Counted from the stretch's first letter, positions 23,002-36,135 are shown. The stretch is DNA of 64,000 nucleotides from Rhodamnia argentea (GCF_020921035.1 NC_063151.1:620001-684000); one strand, 5' to 3'. Program-made: numbers and translations. The notes: generated by a model from the sequence alone, not told the origin.

Positions 23002-25200
23002 TCACCTCCATCGATAGAGCTCCTGAGTTAATCTCGGTCTGAGCACAACCTCAAGTGGGGTCGCCTTCAAGTTCGTCAGCCCGAATATCTCAGACATGTC
23101 CACCGGCGAATCGTCCACGGTCGATATCTCGAACGCATGTAGGAACCGAGCCAAAAGGAAATGCACCATCTCGAGCCCGAAGTTCATCCCGGGACAGATT
23201 CGTCTGCCGCATCCGAATGGCAGGAGTGCGAAGTTGGAGTCCTTCACATCGACATCCTTATGGCTGCTCAAGAACCTCTCGGGCCTAAACTCCAATGGAT
23301 CAGGCCATTCCCTAGGGTCGGTCTGGATTTTCCAGATGTTCAAGATCAGCCGCGTGCCCTTGGGCACGTGGTACTCGCCGACAGTGCAACCCTCGGTGAA
23401 GAGGCGCGGCGCCGAGAGTGGGGCCGCCGGGTGTAAACGGAGAGTCTCCTTCACTACGGCTTGGAGGTAGGTTAGGCTGGCGATGTCCGCTTGTTTCACA
23501 TGCCTCTGCTTGCCGATCTGAGCGTCAAGCTCTTCTTGAGCTTTCTTCAGGAGGGGAAGGTTGTTCAGCAACAGGGAGATTGCCCATGTCAGGGTTACCA
23601 TAGAGGAATCACTGCCTCCTGCAATCATCGCCTTTAGAGAAAAACAAACATGTTTTCCTTGTCAGAAGTGAGATAAGAACATTAACCACAATACCAATCT
23701 AATTTCACGTGCCCTTCCACTTTTTTTTGGCCTTTTCTCACTTCATGGGCAACAAAAATGTTGGTCCAAATCTGGTCCAATAACGAAAAAGGAGAAGCGT
23801 AATACGTAATTGAGTCCAAATTTAGTCCCACATCTGCTGCCCGTGATTGGAAGATGTTCAAAAGGCACGCTGACATTAGTTTAAAAATCAAAACAAGCCC
23901 ACAATACTATGTAAGAAATAACTTTAGTCTAACTCCAGTCCCTCTGATTTGAGCAGCTTTCTGCTTTTTTTTTTTACACTAGTCATTCTTCGCAAAACGG
24001 AGTCTAAATCTATTGACAATAATTGATGAGTGGGCAACTAGTATTATGAAGAAGAAAAGACTGCTGTAACGGGAAGTGAAGAAAAAAATTACCAAGCATG
24101 TAGCTTTTATAACCGTGTCAGCATCATAACCTCCGATTTCGTCATCGTTAAAGACCGAAAGCATGACGTCCATGAAATCTCTACCACCATTCGTCTCTCT
24201 CAAATCCTTACTATTGCTCTTGTGTTCCTCTAACCAACCACCTACAATTTTGTCTAGTTCTTCTGCAGTCCTCTTCATGGCCTTCTCATGTCCACCTAGG
24301 TCCAGCCACTTGAGGAAAGGAAGAGCGTCCGCCGCTATAAACGTCCCCAATAGGCGGAAGAACTCACGCAACGCCTTTTGGCACCGCTGTTCCTCTTCCT
24401 CGTCCGCTGCACTGTAGCACTTTCCGGCCACGATTCTGAGGATCACGTTCAGAGTCAACTTTGCGAACCACTGCTTCAAGTCGACTGTGACATGGCCTGA
24501 TGAATCAGAATGAACTCAGATGTTATGTTAAACTCAAGATTTGATTATTCTCTGTGTTCACCGGAAAAAAGAAAAATAATTGAAACAACCAAGGAAAGGC
24601 ATGCATATCGTCAAGATCCACCAAAACCACATAGTGAATGACCATTAGTATCAGGAGAATACCTGAATCATCCTTGTTCTCAATCCAAAGCTCGTGCAGC
24701 TCTTGAATGGCCACGTCCGCTTCTGCGGCCTGGACAGGGTTGAGCTGCGAGTTGACCCTCCGGCTCGAGAGCAGCTCCAAGGTGACCATCTTCCTCACCT
24801 CGCGCCAGTACAGGCCGTAAGGCGCGAACGGGAACATGGCGAAGGAGTAGCCCAGGATCTTCTGGGCCAATTGCCGTGGCCGAGTGGACAACGCGATGTC
24901 GTTCTTGGTGAAACACTCCTTGGCCATCTCGGAACCGCTCACCACCAGGGCTGGGAACACACCGAGCCGGATGGTGAAGATGGGTCCGTACTGGTCGGCC
25001 ATGGACGCCAAGGTCTTGTGGGGAAGCTCAGATTTGGCTAGGATGGGCAAGTGGCCTATGACGGGCCATGCCCCTGCGGCTTCCGGTGGTGTTCTGAGCT
25101 TGCTGGATGATGTCGATTTGAACAATCCAAAGATTGATAGGATGACGATGGCTAGGATTATTCCGGTCAGGCAGGATAGGTCTTGAAGCAGAGAGTCCAT
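23002..25200 (-). CDS. Cytochrome P450, CYP82-like (cluster gene B)
   Basis: Three exons (24663-25200, 24093-24496, 23002-23631) join in frame to 523 residues, with exon lengths identical to gene A, its closest sibling by eye. Present are the anchor (about 10-32), hinge [11 protein letters not shown], helix-C WREVRK, E376/R379, PERF 431-434 and heme loop [10 protein letters not shown] 453-462 (Cys460). The I-helix reads AGGSDSS (318-324) where CYP82 genes normally have AGGSDTT: the threonine that helps deliver protons to bound oxygen is serine here. Ser can serve in some P450s, so loss of function is not implied. Introns are short (166 and 461 bp). The start is supported by conservation with gene A on both sides of the ATG. 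Substrate unknown. Confidence 0.88.
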
Positions 25201-26775
25201 TTTTGCTGCGTATAACGTGCAGAAGCACCGAGGAGAAAGGTTGCGATGCGCTCGAGGGTTTCAACACGCTCCAAACTCACTGCAAAAGACAAAGAAAAAC
25301 ATTGAAAATTCGTGGCTATGTGTTTTCCAATCCACTTTGATTATGTTGTCGTTTAGTGGCTTAGGATAACATGATTTGCAAGTGGTAAGCGTGTTTGTCT
25401 TTTTAATTTAAAGGTTAAGTCTGAATTATCATATTTGTGCCTTTTTTTTTTAACGATCTCCAAGAACATAAACCCTGTGTATTTCATATAATTATGTAGT
25501 ATCGGTGAAATGTGAAACCGCCACATTCCAAGAAGATTAGTGGGTACTAAAAAAATCTCGAATATTCTATTAATACAATACGATACGTATCTAATTGGAT
25601 ATATCAATATGTTGCTGATATCATCACTACATACTTATGCATGTTTTTCTACTTGGTACGCATACATATGCATGTATGTACCTCCGAACATACACTTAAA
25701 TAAGTTTCGTATCCTGTTCCCCAGATATGACAGAGTTGGAATCAGATTCGTTTGTTTGGGCATTTGTCGCTTGTCTCGAAGAGACAAGTCCAAGAATAAG
25801 ACACACGTCCTTTTATCTTTTTCTTCTCGATTCGCGGTTTGAAAATTCAGCGCAGGGCGGCTCCGCTGATCCCAATTCCACGGGTGGGCCCACACGTGGT
25901 TGTCGGCCGGGAGAGGATGGGTGGGGTCCAGCTCGGCCCACCTGCACGACTTTTAATGGGCTCATCTTGGGCATTCCACAAGTACTAAAGAAAATTTCTG
26001 ACAAAAAAAAAATGTCCTTATCAAATGACTAATCTCATTCATTTGTAAATTTCTTGGTTGTCGTCTTTCGTTTTATCAAATAATTTGGGCCATTTCGACC
26101 GAGACTCATAAATAGTTTATTTCAAGATTCTTGTCAGTTTATGTTCATTCATTTATCGATTTCTTGGTTGTCACTTTCGCCTTGTCCTATGATTTGGGAC
26201 AATTCGACGGAGACTAATAAATAATTCATCCCAAGATTCTACGTGCTAATGTTTCCGAATCAATCAAATTCAGTGTAGGCTTATATCTCACTGTGCGCTT
26301 TTGTCTAGTGTAGTGTCATCAATGACAATAAATTAGTGATATATGATCATTGCTCTATTTGTTCTATCTGGGCACCTTGACGATCGCACATCCCTCTCTT
26401 ATCTATCAAAATTCAAATGCCTTTCCAACTCCCACTCAGTATTCCTTTCTTCATTTATAGACTAAGGAAGCTCTCTGCTAGCACATGCATCCTAATGTGT
26501 TAACATCATTTGTATGTGAACTTGTACATCTAGACAAATTATTTTGACTTCAAAGTACATGGAGCTTTCTCAACACCTTTGACTAGATTGTTTGTCCAGG
26601 TTTACATAAATTAGTTCATTGCTTAGTTGGTAATCATGTTAAAGTCGTTCATAGCGTGAATGCGTTTGACTTTTCTTTGTCGAATACGGAAAGCCCATAC
26701 ATATTCGTTCGGCTGCTGCTTACAATTTAGCTTCTTCTAACGTTGGAATCTTCATCGTCTGACGCTCTAGATAGA
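25201..26775. other. intergenic between P450 genes B and C
   Basis: No gene supported. The first 60 bases are gene B's leader, similar to gene A's. A tandem-like doublet (about 26036-26130 and 26140-26240) shares 'tcttggttgtc', 'atttggg' and 'aagattct' words. From about 26275 to 26660 the sequence matches the 3' flank of gene B, marking an old duplication unit. Confidence 0.5.
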
Positions 26776-29069
26776 TTAGTACAGCTCACGAGGCAATCTT
26801 GGCGCGAGCATAACTTCAAGTGGCCTTGCCCTTTTTATGGTGGCTCCGAAATCCTCGGACATGTCCACCGAGGATTCGCCGGGAGTAGATATGTCGAACG
26901 CATGCAAGAACCTAGCCAAGATAAAATGCAGCGACTGGAGCGCGAACGACATTCCAGCACACATTCTTCTACCCCCTCCAAATGGTAAGAGCTCAAAATT
27001 ATGGTCCTTCGCATCAAGATCCTCATGACTGCTCAGAAACCTCTCCGGCCGAAACTTCAAAGGGTCGGGCCACAGTCTGGGATCGGTCTGGATTTTCCAT
27101 AGGTTGAATATCATCCTTGTGCCTTTGCGCACATGGTACTCACCGATAACGCAGTCCTCAGTGGGTTCGCGTCCAAGCAGAGGGGATGCCGGGTACAGGC
27201 GGAGGGTCTCCTTTACTATAGCTTGGAGGAAGGCCAAGTTCGCGATGTCCGATTCGATCGGATGTCTTTGCTTGCCGATGTGATTGTCCAGTTCTTCCTG
27301 AACTTTTTGAAGGATGTGGAGGTTGTTCAACAACAGAGAGATCGCCCATGTTAGGGTAGCCATAGTTGTGTCGCTGCCTCCGGCTATCATTGCCTTCCAC
27401 AAAGGGAAATAAAAAAAAAAGGTTTATTTTATGTAGCAAAGACCTTTTATGTCCTAGACATGAATGCTATCCTCAGTCACCACTAACAGACTAATACTAA
27501 CATAAATCAAGTTTAATGAAAAAAATATTGCATGGCCTATATAGACTATATAAATCAAATCTATCTCAATCGTCATTGTGTAGACTCTTGACTTATAAAT
27601 CATGTAATGACTTTTCATTTTAGAAGGCTTGAGATATCTCTATCTTATCTTACTATGTAGGCCTATTAGTTGATGCATTTATACTGAACACTTTTTTGAT
27701 GTGATGTGCACCCACTCAACTAATTAGTCCTCCCCTTCATAAGTTGTTAAATAACAGGCAAATAATTGAATTCCCTTGGTTGGGGAAGAGACACCATTAT
27801 CAACTGTGCCGAGACATCTATTGGGATAGAAAGAGACAATTGGCATACTGTGTTCAAATTCTATTTTTTAACAGGTTGGGAAGAAGATGATTAAGATTAA
27901 GGAAGAGAGCAGCCAATTTCCTAGTGATCAGCATTTAGAAAGAAACCATAAATCCACAGAAAAGGGGAATTTGAACAAATTAAGCATACCAAGCATGTGG
28001 CTTTGGCAATTGTATCAGCATCATAACCTGCGATTTCCGTGCCGTCAAGAGTTGAAAGCATGACATCCATGAAGTCTTGATCACCCCGAGACTTGTCCAA
28101 GTCGACCTCCTTCTTCCTTCTGTGTTCCTCTAACCAATTACTTAGGATCGTGTCCAATTCTTCCATAGTCCTCTTCATGGCTCTCTCATGCCCACCCAAG
28201 TCGAGCCACCGCAAGAAAGGAAGAGCATCCGCCACTGTGAACATCCCCATCAAACGGAAGAACTGCCTCACCGCGTTGTGGCACCGCCTCTCTTCTTCCT
28301 CGTCCATCGGGGCGGTGCTGCTGTAGCGGCCCGTGCCGGCTACAACGTTAAGGATCACATTCAGGGTCAGCTTCGCAAACCATTGCTTCAAGTCTACTGA
28401 GATATGGCCTGCGTTAGACAAAGAGCAAGGCACAACGTTCTATTGATAAGGCTTACGCTGTTTTCTTCAATCTAAACTACGTTGTTTGTAATTAAAACGG
28501 ATGGATCATCACCAAACTGATGTACCTGAAGCATCCTTCTTCTCACTCCAAAGCCTGTGCAACTCTTTAATGGCGGGATCTGTCGCAGAGGCAAGTACCG
28601 GGTTGAGCAGCGACCTGATCCTCCGGTTAGAGAGCAGCTCCAAGGTGGCCATTTTCCTCGCCTCCCGCCAGTACGGACCGTAGGGAGCGAACGCGAACAA
28701 GGCATAGTCATAACCCAGAATTTCGAAGAACAGAAGCCGCGAGCGAGAGGAGAGGGCGACGTCGTGCTTGGTGAAGCATTCTTTGGCTATCTCGGAGCTG
28801 CTCACCACCACGGCCGGGAACGACCCGAGCCTGAGGGCGAAGATGGGTCCGAACTCGTCGGCCATGGACGCTAAGGTCTTGTGAGGAAGCATGGATTTCG
28901 CTAGAACCGGCAAGTGGCCTATCACGGGCCACCCACCTGCAGCTTCCGGTGGTGTTTTGAGCATGCTTGATGATGATATTGATCTCCATAACACCCGGAA
29001 CGACAGAGCAAGAATCACCAGGACCCCAACCAGATTGGTGAAGTTCAAGCTTCCAAGTGGGAAGTCCAT
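26776..29069 (-). CDS. Cytochrome P450, CYP82-like (cluster gene C)
   Basis: Three exons (28526-29069, 27990-28408, 26776-27393) join in frame to 526 residues. The anchor spans about residues 10-34; the hinge is [17 protein letters not shown]. Helix C reads WREARK, the I-helix AGGSDTT (325-331), the ExxR KETLRL, then PERF and the heme loop FGGGRRMCAG with Cys466. The exon 2 segment is five residues longer than in A and B (insert near SSTAPMDEEEE). The substrate-recognition stretch after ExxR (YPASPLLGREPTEDC) is one residue shorter and differs from its neighbours, suggesting another substrate range. Introns are 117 and 596 bp, same positions and phases as A, B and D. Substrate unknown. Confidence 0.87.
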
Positions 29070-30395
29070 TTGGGCATCAACTGCCCCCTGATTGAGTCAA
29101 TAGTTTACGCCGACTCGTTCTTATCTTCTCGATTGCAAGGTAGGTGGTGATTTGACACCCAAGGTATGTATGTTCCCCTTGAATCTAACGGATGGTCTTG
29201 AATAGTATTCTTGAGTCAGATCATAGAAAATTTGACGCGTGTCCTTATCGATCTTCCTCTCAGCAAATTTTCAAAATCATCGAGATATTCCGTCTAACTC
29301 TTTTCCCTCTTCTCTCTCTTTGCATCTGTCTTCGCGAGACTTTTCTCCATAACATTTCTCTCCCTTTCCACGAGAAATCTGCTCTCTCTCTCAAATCCCC
29401 CTTCACTCCCGAACGACCAACGAAAAACAAGAAATACTCGTTTTCAAACCCTAATCACCACGGCTAACCCTACCCTACTGGCCAACTTCATTGGCATTTT
29501 TACTACAAACATGAAAGCACAAACGACGAGTCCTTTTCAAATTGTAAAGAACTCAGATGCTATTTTACTTTCTGATGATACTGATATTTGAGATACCTTT
29601 TCAAAATTAATCATAGATTCATTTTTTTTAATTTATATTTCATTAGACTGAATTGTTGTACTGGTTAATTATATTCAGCAAATAGCTCATAAAAGAATTT
29701 AAAATGATTAAATTAAAAATAATACCGGTGTTGGATTCACAACTTACTTAAATCTAACTTATATCTATGACTCTCTCTCGCCTCTCCTCAATCTTATACT
29801 TGTTCACTCCGTACTCTTCCCTCAAGATGGATATAATTTTTCTTAGACTAAGTTAAATATAAAAGTGTAATATGAGTCGGATCATGTGTAAGTCGGGTCA
29901 GTTATTGGTCACTAAATTTGTATTTCATAGAAATGAGTCAAAACGGGCTAAGTGTGTCAATTTTGGATCAAACTTTTTCTGATCCGATATAAACTCAAAT
30001 CCGACCTTCCCATTTGACGGATCTGAATCTCAACAGTGGCCCGCCGTATATAAAGCTGGGCACGCAAGTTTCATATAATCAAACTCCCGTGCAAAGGGTA
30101 AAAGATCAATGATAGAACTATCGAGGAAGCACTCTTTCTGGGGGTTCTCTGTTGGTTCTACTTTGGCTATTGCTTGACAGAGTGAATAACACCACAAATG
30201 AATATGTTTAGGACAGGCACATCAGCAGTCTTAAAATTCAGCATATGCGGTTCAGTTTTAAAGCTTTCGAAAAGTACAATTACGTGATCGAATGTGTTAG
30301 ATCAGTGCAATTAGTTTTTATGGCAAATCCGTCCAATTTGATTAATGAAAAATACCGATGTGCTTATTTGTTATTAATACGTAGTGCCAATCTAT

Positions 30396-30900
30396 GTAGC
30401 ACCAACACTCTTCGGGAGGCTCCGTATCGTGTTGGATTTTCGACACATGGTCAACTCTTTCGACACGCCGGCGACGTGAGTGTCGGACATCCCGACACGC
30501 AAAATCCGACACGCATGGGTCAATTTTTAATTTTTTAGGGATAAAAATGTAAATTTATGGAAACCTAATATTCTAAAAACAACTCCACCAACAAATGGTG
30601 GATTGTTAGAATGGAGAATTTGTCAATTCGAAACAATGAATGATACAAACAAATAAAGGATTAATTTTTTTTTTATGTAAATTCATTCTAGGTTCTTTTT
30701 TATTTATTTATTTTTTGTTTGCAGATTTGAATCAAATTATCTTGATTGAAATAATCATAAAATGATAATTTTTTATGTATATGCAAAAATATACATTTAA
30801 TATACAGCGTGTCCCAACGTGTTGGAATTGTCTATTTTTGAAAAATGACGTGTCAGCATGTCATGTCATATCGCGTGTCGCGTTTCAAGATCGGTGCTAC
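30396..30900. mobile_element. MITE-like element with GTAGCACC ends
   Basis: It starts GTAGCACCAAC and ends GATCGGTGCTAC, giving a short inverted terminal repeat, and the interior is rich in GACACG/CGTGTC words. An inverted, worn copy lies at about 55019-55395: the 50-base stretch around 'tatacatttaatatac' here is the reverse complement of one at about 55063. No coding capacity. Confidence 0.5.
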
Positions 30901-31842
30901 TTAAATGTCAATGTGGCATTTTTTTTCATATAATTTTTGAAGAAATGAAGTCGTTGATGTAGAGATTCTTATTATTGGGTCCATTTTACAGTATAAAAAG
31001 ATAAAATAACCTTAGACATTAAAAAAAAAAAAAAATTGGCGGCCTAACCTATGCCCTCACCTGTGGATGAGCACCACTGACCCACCATCGGCGAAAAGGG
31101 TCAGAGAGGTCGTCGGGCTTCGGTGATTGTCGTCAAGGGCCGCAAACCCTTGTCCAAATCCAGGGAGAACCGTTGGCCCTCACTAGACTCTTGCCCAGAT
31201 CCGGCGTGGGTCAGTGGTCCTCTCCATATTTGGATGAAGACGAAATGGGATTGATAGAGAGAAATCGGGAGGTAGTCAATTGAAAGGGGGTTCTGCCAAA
31301 AAGCTCAGCACTAATTCTAGCTAGATCTGGGCATAACAAACCAGCAGCGGTTCAAGTCCAGCGACGATAAGACGAAGGGGTGAAAAGAACCGATGCTGAG
31401 GTCGCCCGGAAGTCTGAGATCAGGCGATTGCGAAGGAGCTGCAACTCCTTCCCGGATCTGAAATAGGAGTTTCCGTGGGAAATTGGCAATGACCGGCTCC
31501 GGTTCTTCAATTATTAGATCATCAAATATAGTTCGAGTTCAATGTAGTTTATGATACCAAGGTGATTCCGATCAACACATTCGTTCTCCGCCTCTGGTAT
31601 CTCCTTTGCCTCCACCAGCGTCGAAAGCTCCGGCTCCATCACCTCCACCGCGTCGGTGAGGCACACATACGATGTTGGCACCCCACAGGTGAAGGCAAAG
31701 GTGAGGGCCTGCCTGTTTCTTCTTCTTCTTCTTCTTTTTTAACTTTTAGGCTTTTTTTATATTTTTGTTTTTATTTCACTGTACTACAAAGTGGACCATA
31801 AAAGAAGAAGATCCACATCACCGAATCTTTTCTTCAAAAATA

Positions 31843-31850
<8 letters not shown>

Positions 31851-31877
<27 letters not shown>
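31851..31877. repeat. (AT)n microsatellite
   Basis: About 13 AT units in an AT-rich stretch; no gene nearby. Confidence 0.85.
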
Positions 31878-32291
31878 AATGCCACATGGGCGCCTAGTTT
31901 TTAAAAAAGTTACTCAATATTTTCTGTTCACTTAATTAGACGGAGTTAATAGAAAAATTTGACTACACCAATTTGACAAATGTTTGGATTTGATTGTATT
32001 TTTTTAGAGTTTTAGTATTAAATTGCACGTTCGTGACAAGTTTTAAGACTTATGGTATGATCATCGCGTCTTTTTTTTTTTTTTTTTGTTCACACCACAT
32101 GCCTCCAAATACCTTCATGCGCAATCTCTAAGCAGGTATTCCAAGCAGTTTGTCTATTGCAGGAATAGTGGTTGGTATTCCTAGAATGAATTCATGAAGA
32201 TTAGTAACCAAACAAATAAAAAAAGGTAAAATTTCATAAATCATACTCATTTTCTATTTCGTAAATCATTCTCAATTTTGAGCTCATTTTC

Positions 32292-32964
32292 AAAAGGGTT
32301 AATACGAAATATCTCAAACTGATACACATGTGACAAACTTATCCCTAACTAACTTTTTTATCACAAAAAACTCCAAAGCGATACACTAGTAACAAATTTA
32401 CCATTTGTTAGTTTTTGTTAGATTTTACCATCAAATTACTGAGTAGCGTGATACGTGGCGGTTGATGGGTATACCGATTTATGATTTTTACGTCACAAGT
32501 GCATTAGTTTGGGGATTTTCTTGATATTTATCCAATTTAACGGAAATTAATGGAGGATAAATTTATCACAAATGTACCAGGTTGGAGTTTTTAATGGTCA
32601 AAAAATTAGTTTGGAGTAAATTTATCACGAATGTATTAATTTAGGTTTTTTGTGGTCGAAAAATTATTCTTGGTTAACCACCCGCGCATGGCGTAGTTCG
32701 TTGAGCTTGTGCCTTCTTCATTTCATGAAAGGTTGACGGTTCAAATCTCCCGACCGCGTTCCACGATTTAAGTGGGGGGCCCCAGCGGTGGGTTGCTAGG
32801 CCGATCTTCCTCCGGGTATAGTCACGGGTTGGCTCTCGGGCCGGACGCCGGGTGAAGCCTGGTGGCCTATGGATCCTGGATAGAAAAAAAAAAACGAAAA
32901 TTATTCTTGGTTTAATTTGTCATAGGTATACTAGTTTGAAATTTTTTGTAATATTAACTCTTTT
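32292..32964. mobile_element. TIR element of the ACACATGTGACAAA family, with nested SINE
   Basis: The left end AAAAGGGTTAATACGAAATA and the right end, read on the minus strand (GAAAAGAGTTAATATTACAA), are imperfect inverted repeats. Both arms carry 'tgatacacatgtgacaaa' / 'tttatcac.aatgta' words. Without the SINE at 32676-32896 and one 16-bp duplication the host would be about 436 bp. A related worn copy lies near 14341-14690. Confidence 0.55.
32676..32896 (+). mobile_element. tRNA-derived SINE with 16-bp target duplications
   Basis: The body starts AACCACCCGCGCATGGCGTA (box A-like TGGCGTAGTTCG) and carries a good box B (GGTTCAAATCTC near 32740). It runs through a GC-rich body and ends in an A-rich tail. 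It is flanked by perfect 16-bp direct repeats AAAATTATTCTTGGTT at 32660-32675 and 32897-32912. This combination (pol III boxes, A tail, long target duplication) is diagnostic of LINE-driven insertion. It sits inside a TIR element, so it is younger than that host. Confidence 0.9.
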
Positions 32965-35069
32965 CAAAACCTTCCATATCATCCTTACTTTTGGGATCCC
33001 ATTTCCAAGTTGCATCCAAGTTTTCATGCTCTTCATTAATCTGCCAATTTTTCCCCCAAATTTACTTATCTTGTCGTCCTCAACCAATCCATCAGAAAAC
33101 CCACCCAACATATATTGGGGTTGGCAATGCAACCCAGAGAGAGCGAGGTGAGAGGGAATAGGTTGTTTTAACACTTTGAAAAACTTTTGTTGAAGATAGT
33201 AAGAAATATTTTGACAGTAATTGAAACCAGATCAAAGGTGATATGTGCAAGTGATGCTATCAAACAGATACAAATAATAATGACCGGTTATAAAAAGGCA
33301 CACGACAATTTGCAGTGGTTCAGCTTTATTTTCAAGTATCTGTCCACTCTCTTCGTAACAACCTTAACACGGGCTGAATTCCATTAGTAAACTTTAAGAC
33401 AAGTTACAATCAACACGTATTGATAAGGGATTTAGTAGTTCAAGGACTTGATTACGCTATATTTATCTAATGCCCTTTCGGTACATTTTCTTTATCATAA
33501 AAAATATTTGTGCAAGCAATCTTAGTTGATTTCAAGCCTAAACCACTAACATGTCAGAATGATCAAGCGGATGCAAAATAAACAAATTAGATGCCTTAAA
33601 TAAATTCAGAGAATAGGACCAGGACTTAAATACCTCAAGCGAGCAAAGCATAACCTTATCGAGATTAATTATCAAATATCCGCAACGTGCTAATTAAAAA
33701 GCATGTCTAACCAAGATATAATTTCTAATTACTAATGTAATTCTAACGATTTCATTTTTTGGTGGGTTTTCTCGTTTATAAAAATTGAACCATATGCTAT
33801 GCTAATCTAAATGTAGACTAATGACGTGTAACCCTGATCTAATTTCAGTGATGGACAAAAATAATACACTAAACTAATAGACATGAATTCTAACTTATAT
33901 GATCCTAAACATGCAATCACTAAGTGACATGTCAATAAGAATGACATGGCAATGACGTGGCAATGACATGACAACAATAATGATGTGGCAATGCAAGTGA
34001 ATCTATATATAAAAATATATAAACTATAAGAATACCTAATTTGAATTTGGAAATAAAATAAATAATGAATTATGCAACTTCTTATGTAACTAAACATGCG
34101 ATGCTTCCGACCAAAAAAAAAATATGCGATGCGATTTTTTTTTCCGTATATTTCATGATTCGAAAATTCACTAAATTAAAAACATTTAATAGAGATGAAT
34201 ATAATCAAATATTCACTAAGCTCAACAATGAAAATAATCAAGAATCCGATCTAACATCTCGCAGCTCGAATTCTTCTAATTGGTAAATGCCCAAAACTTA
34301 TACAAATCACGTTAGAATCGAATAATCTAACTTAGGTAACATGACATTTGAATTGAATTTTGTCTTAAGAAAATACCTAATTTGGAAAATTTGCTTCCAA
34401 AACGATACTGGCAACAACAACCGGCGATGGTCATCCCCGGTGTGAGACAAACAGTGACGGCAAGGGCGTCCCGGCAAGGTTCACAGCAACAACCAGTCCG
34501 AAGACAGTGATTCCTCAGTGGCAGGAAAGAGACCTCACGGTGGGGACTTGCAGGTTAGGTTTGGCCTTTAGGCAATATTGCACAGTAAGTAATGGGAAGA
34601 AAATTCGTTGGAACCCATATAGAGCAAACAAAACTTTAGCAAGAAGTCGATCCACAACAGCTTAAGCATCGGAACACTCCTAACAGTGACGCAGGAGGCG
34701 CCGAAGTCCAGAGCATTTTCACAAGTGAATTTTGACCAAAGATTCTTTCCCCGATTTTTAACGATGGTCATTGTTGACCGAGTATTAGAAAGAAGGGATA
34801 TGTTCACTATAAGTTTAAAACTTATCACCAAAATGCAATTAAGTCCTAAAACTTATCAAATTGGTGCAATTGAGTCCTTCCGTTAACTCTGTCCAATTCA
34901 GCTAACGAAAAAGGATAATATTATATTTTTTTATTACTTTTTCTCTCCTATGTGGCGCCGACGTCATTGAAACAAGAAAGCTAAGTCCAAAATGACCTTG
35001 TTTTGGTCAAAATTTCGTTATTAAATAAATATTAGTTAAATTAAATTAAGAAATAAACAAAATTACAAA

Positions 35070-35072
<3 letters not shown>

Positions 35073-35147
<75 letters not shown>
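35073..35147. repeat. long (GA)37 microsatellite
   Basis: A 75-base nearly pure GA run, the longest simple repeat in the window, abutting a GC-rich block that resembles the core of the local TIR elements. Likely length-polymorphic. No gene adjoins it. Confidence 0.95.
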
Positions 35148-35148
<1 letters not shown>

Positions 35149-36135
35149 CAAAAGCAACGAGGGCCTCGCAGCGGCCGCCAAGCGATGGTGGTCGACTAGG
35201 GTTGTCGGGCCTTAGCCGGTGGTCGGCGACCCCGGCCGACAACAAGCGAAGGCAACAGCGGGCTGGGGTGGGTCGGGTGACAACCTCGGCAGCGGGCGCC
35301 CTCAACTCGGTCCGGACGAGGGCCGGCAACCTCGCCCAATCTAGGTAAGGGCTTGTAGGCCCTCACCTACCGTCGGCCGGGGTTGCCGGTCCTTCAGATT
35401 AATTGCGCCAAAAAAATTGTTGAGATGTCCGGTTCTCGCCGGAATCATAAGTGGCACGCCGACGTAGACAGTTTGTGGATTCCGATAGCAATTGGCCAAA
35501 AGGTTACACTAGAATTTGCGCAAAGGTTTAAGACTACATCGGTAAAATTAGAGAGTTTAAGACCAAAATGACATTTGTTACTTCCGCACGGTAAATTCAG
35601 GGCTGCATTGGTAATTTTCGCCACTCCACATATTAAAGTTTAGATATAATGGAACTTCGAATGTTCTGCTTTAGTTCTTACAGGAAGCCTTCCACATGCA
35701 TGAATTCGTGTGACTAAACTCTTGTCCTCCTTTAATAGTTTCATTAATATACCTATAATGAACTGCGTATAGTTTTGCTTTTTTTTTCATTGGGGATTAC
35801 TTTTCGGAAGGAAGTTGCTGTGTCGAAACCGAAAATGTCGTAAAGAAGAACGGTCGAAATTTATCTGATATTCCCAGTTCTTACTCTTGCAAATGAGAGA
35901 CAAATCGGCAAAAGAAAACAAATAATAGATAATCAGAGCAACAGATAAAACGACTTTAGTGAAGCACCAACCCTGTTCCTATTTATTCACGAAAGACAAA
36001 CTGGATCCAGGTCACCGATTGTCTGGACGTGCAACTGCCAATGATCGGACGAAAGCTAGGCATGGAGAGCCAATTCATTTATTGGTAACTTACCCACATA
36101 ACTTTTAATAGTAACTTACCCATCTAACTTGTTTC

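Larger units (their letters stand above)
29070..36135. other. 7-kb repeat-rich intergenic region
   Basis: No gene supported. Contents, in order: promoter of gene C; a GGGTC/GACCC-rich repeat (about 29870-30040); a TIR element (30396-30900); a GC-rich repeat core (about 31040-31230); an (AT)n run at 31851-31877; a copy of the unknown block of 14895 (32094-32215); and a TIR element with a nested SINE (32292-32964). Then AT-rich DNA; a repeat around 34820-34915 ('ttaagtcctaaaacttatca'); a 75-bp GA microsatellite (35073-35147) followed by a GC-rich CCGGC/GGCCG block to about 35400; and the 3' flank of gene D. Confidence 0.5.

Noticed and set aside
24694-25041. plus-strand open frame of 115 codons over exon 1 of P450 gene B
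   Set aside because: Antisense shadow caused by the GC-biased third positions of the P450 coding strand; similar shadows occur over exon 1 of C and D.
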